Source: Malachius bipustulatus
Taxonomy: Eukaryota; Arthropoda; Insecta; Coleoptera; Melyridae
Reading direction: 5' to 3'
Assembly: GCA_910589415.1 (NCBI GenBank)
Contig: OU342630.1
Span: 68,134,186 to 68,198,185, forward strand
Length of the DNA stretch: 64,000 nucleotides
Under the pieces are notes generated by a model that worked only from the letters and a program-made list of their open reading frames with translations, was not told where the DNA came from and made no database searches. Numbering within the stretch: the first letter of the stretch is position 1; every line of letters starts with the position of its first letter. A program made the translations under genes and the position numbers. Shown piece by piece: positions 62,351-64,000 of the stretch.

Positions 62351-64000
62351 ATATTTCACATATTATTTTGCTGTATATCCCTTGATATTTCCCTTTTTGA
62401 AGGTTTTACTACCTAACATCATGTTGTTATATTTCATAGTTTTTCATATATAGTATATTTCTTCAACTTGGTATAAAGAGTACTGAGTTAGGTATCCTAC
62501 AAGAATTAAAAAAATAAATGGTACCAGGTTACACCTGTAGCCTACACTATTCAAGGATATACTTTTATTTGGTGCTTTTCTGGCTATCCTCTTCATCTAA
62601 TATTGTTGTTAAATACTGATCCTTTATTAAGTTAAATCAGAAAAACAAATTTGCGCTAAAAGCGGCACCTTGAATTCAATTTTGCAACCATGTGAAGTGC
62701 TGCGAACATGACAGATCATTCCGCATGAGTATAATAGTATTTTTTCTGTGACGGGCTAAGAGTTTGACATTTTTTCCCCTTTAGCAGGTAAAAAATACCA
62801 CTTTATATGAACTGCTTTTTACTGGGGAAAAAAGTAAATTAGCAGGGAAAGAAACGAGTTTACCTTATATTTTATTTAAATGGATTCCACCAATTCAAAA
62901 TTCTAGGGGAACGCTAATTTATCTTTTTAATATTAATTTTATTGTTAACAATTTTCCAAAAAGTATTGTTAAATTTACTTAAAATGGGAATAAACGTTAT
63001 TATTATTATAGCCGCCTGTTGGTAAATACCAGTGAATCTGGCAACACTGCATGACCATCAGCTGTTCGCGAGGGCATGCGTATTATTTTCCTAATCTGAT
63101 GTACCACTTCTATAGGATTACCAAAATAATATTTAAATATTGATCTGCCAGCATGGGAGATGATTTTTTTGTTTGAGTGTCACATTTTCCAGTTTCTAGT
63201 TCTGTAATAGTAGTGAATTTGAGCTTGATGGGGATGGACTACTATTGTTTATTAAACTTTCCACTAACAATTTATACTTTCTTCCTGGGTAATTTTTTTA
63301 GATCTGTCAGAAGTTGCACGGTTATCCTTAGATAAAGGCAAACAATGAAGGAATTGCTGTAAAAAATAAAATTTGTGTAAATATTTTCTTTTGATTGTAT
63401 TTTTACAAATCCTTATCATCTTTCTTCAGTTTTCGTGGGTTACTATTTATTAGTGTACATTGTATTGTAATAAATCTTGATCTCAGATCAAAGTCATCAG
63501 ATCTGAGATGCTTGCTACAGATTATCTTATTATTTGCGTTCCAATTTGTCATATTGAATTGAGTTTCTATAATCAAAAGAGAAATGTAGACATATTGTTA
63601 ATTTCAATATTTTCTAAACCCAAGGACATACCTCCCCTGTCAGCTTGAACATCTGACATCTGACATCAAGTTGATACATATTCTGAAAAGACATACTTAT
63701 TAAGACTGCCTGTAAATACCCTACATAAAACTTGAAAAACGTTCTGCCATTCTGAATTTTTCAGGAATCCTACTAAATGAAACAAAAACAATTTAATAAA
63801 CGCCCTTTATATATAAAAAAATAATAACAGTAGTGAAAGTTTGACAGATGAGTGGAAGAAAAAAATTAAATATGTTTTACCACATTTACTGGCAAAAAGA
63901 GAAGACGTCACTCAAATGAAAGCAAGGCTTTAATACTCGTTCAAATATTTAACCACCTAATAAAAAAAATTACTTTTTCTGACCGGTCTCTTTTTGCCAT
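62351..64000. other. No gene seen
   Basis: AT-rich sequence to the window edge. At 62867-62915 one end of the TIR family seen at 30269 occurs (TTTAAATGGATTCCACCAAT..GGGGAACG) without an obvious partner. No open frame of protein-like composition on either strand. Confidence 0.45.

Noticed and set aside
1..64000. CRISPR arrays, bacterial operons, tRNA or rRNA genes
   Set aside because: None seen. The tandem repeats present have no spacer structure, and no cloverleaf or rRNA-like segment was recognised by eye.

Overview
This is nuclear DNA from an insect. The evidence is AT-rich sequence, short exons with GT..AG introns, AATAAA poly(A) signals, and animal genes (a CIP2A homologue, INPP5E, a LOTUS/Tudor germline protein, a WDR77-like protein and a C2H2 zinc-finger protein) embedded in many insect-type transposons. 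The abundance of foldback repeats ending in ACAGGGT..ACCCTGT would suit a beetle, but I cannot fix the order from sequence alone.

Layout. 1-5.3 kb: 5' part of a minus-strand WD40 gene (MEP50/WDR77-like) running off the left edge, its introns filled with repeats. 5.3-8.2 kb: foldback and TIR elements. 8.2-11.5 kb: a structurally complete PIF/Harbinger transposon with transposase, convergent Myb-like gene, TIRs and a CTG target duplication. 11.7-13.2 kb: a 12-finger zinc-finger gene. 14.8-17.6 kb: a second copy of a 0.56-kb MITE and two nonautonomous hAT elements, each with an 8-bp duplication. 16.5-33.5 kb: an 11-exon CIP2A homologue whose introns hold a hAT element, a Mutator-like foldback element with a 9-bp duplication, nested inverted repeats, an antisense non-LTR retrotransposon with two open frames, and a Tc1/mariner (Tigger-like) element split by another insertion. 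33.9-35.4 kb: INPP5E on the minus strand, convergent with CIP2A. 36-41 kb: long palindromes. 41.6-48.5 kb: a TDRD5/Tejas-like gene with two LOTUS domains and one extended Tudor domain, and a possible alternative 3' exon at 54.3-56.1 kb. 57.1-62.35 kb: a DIRS-type tyrosine-recombinase retrotransposon with inverted terminal repeats and the diagnostic internal complementary region. 62.35-64 kb: no gene seen.

The host genes do not form an operon or a single pathway. WDR77 (arginine methylation) and the LOTUS/Tudor protein (germ granule, reads methylarginine) are loosely related in function, and INPP5E is ciliary. The most unusual content is the DIRS element and the two-form 3' end of the Tudor gene. 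All exon boundaries were read by eye from splice sites and reading phase. No alignment or database search was run.
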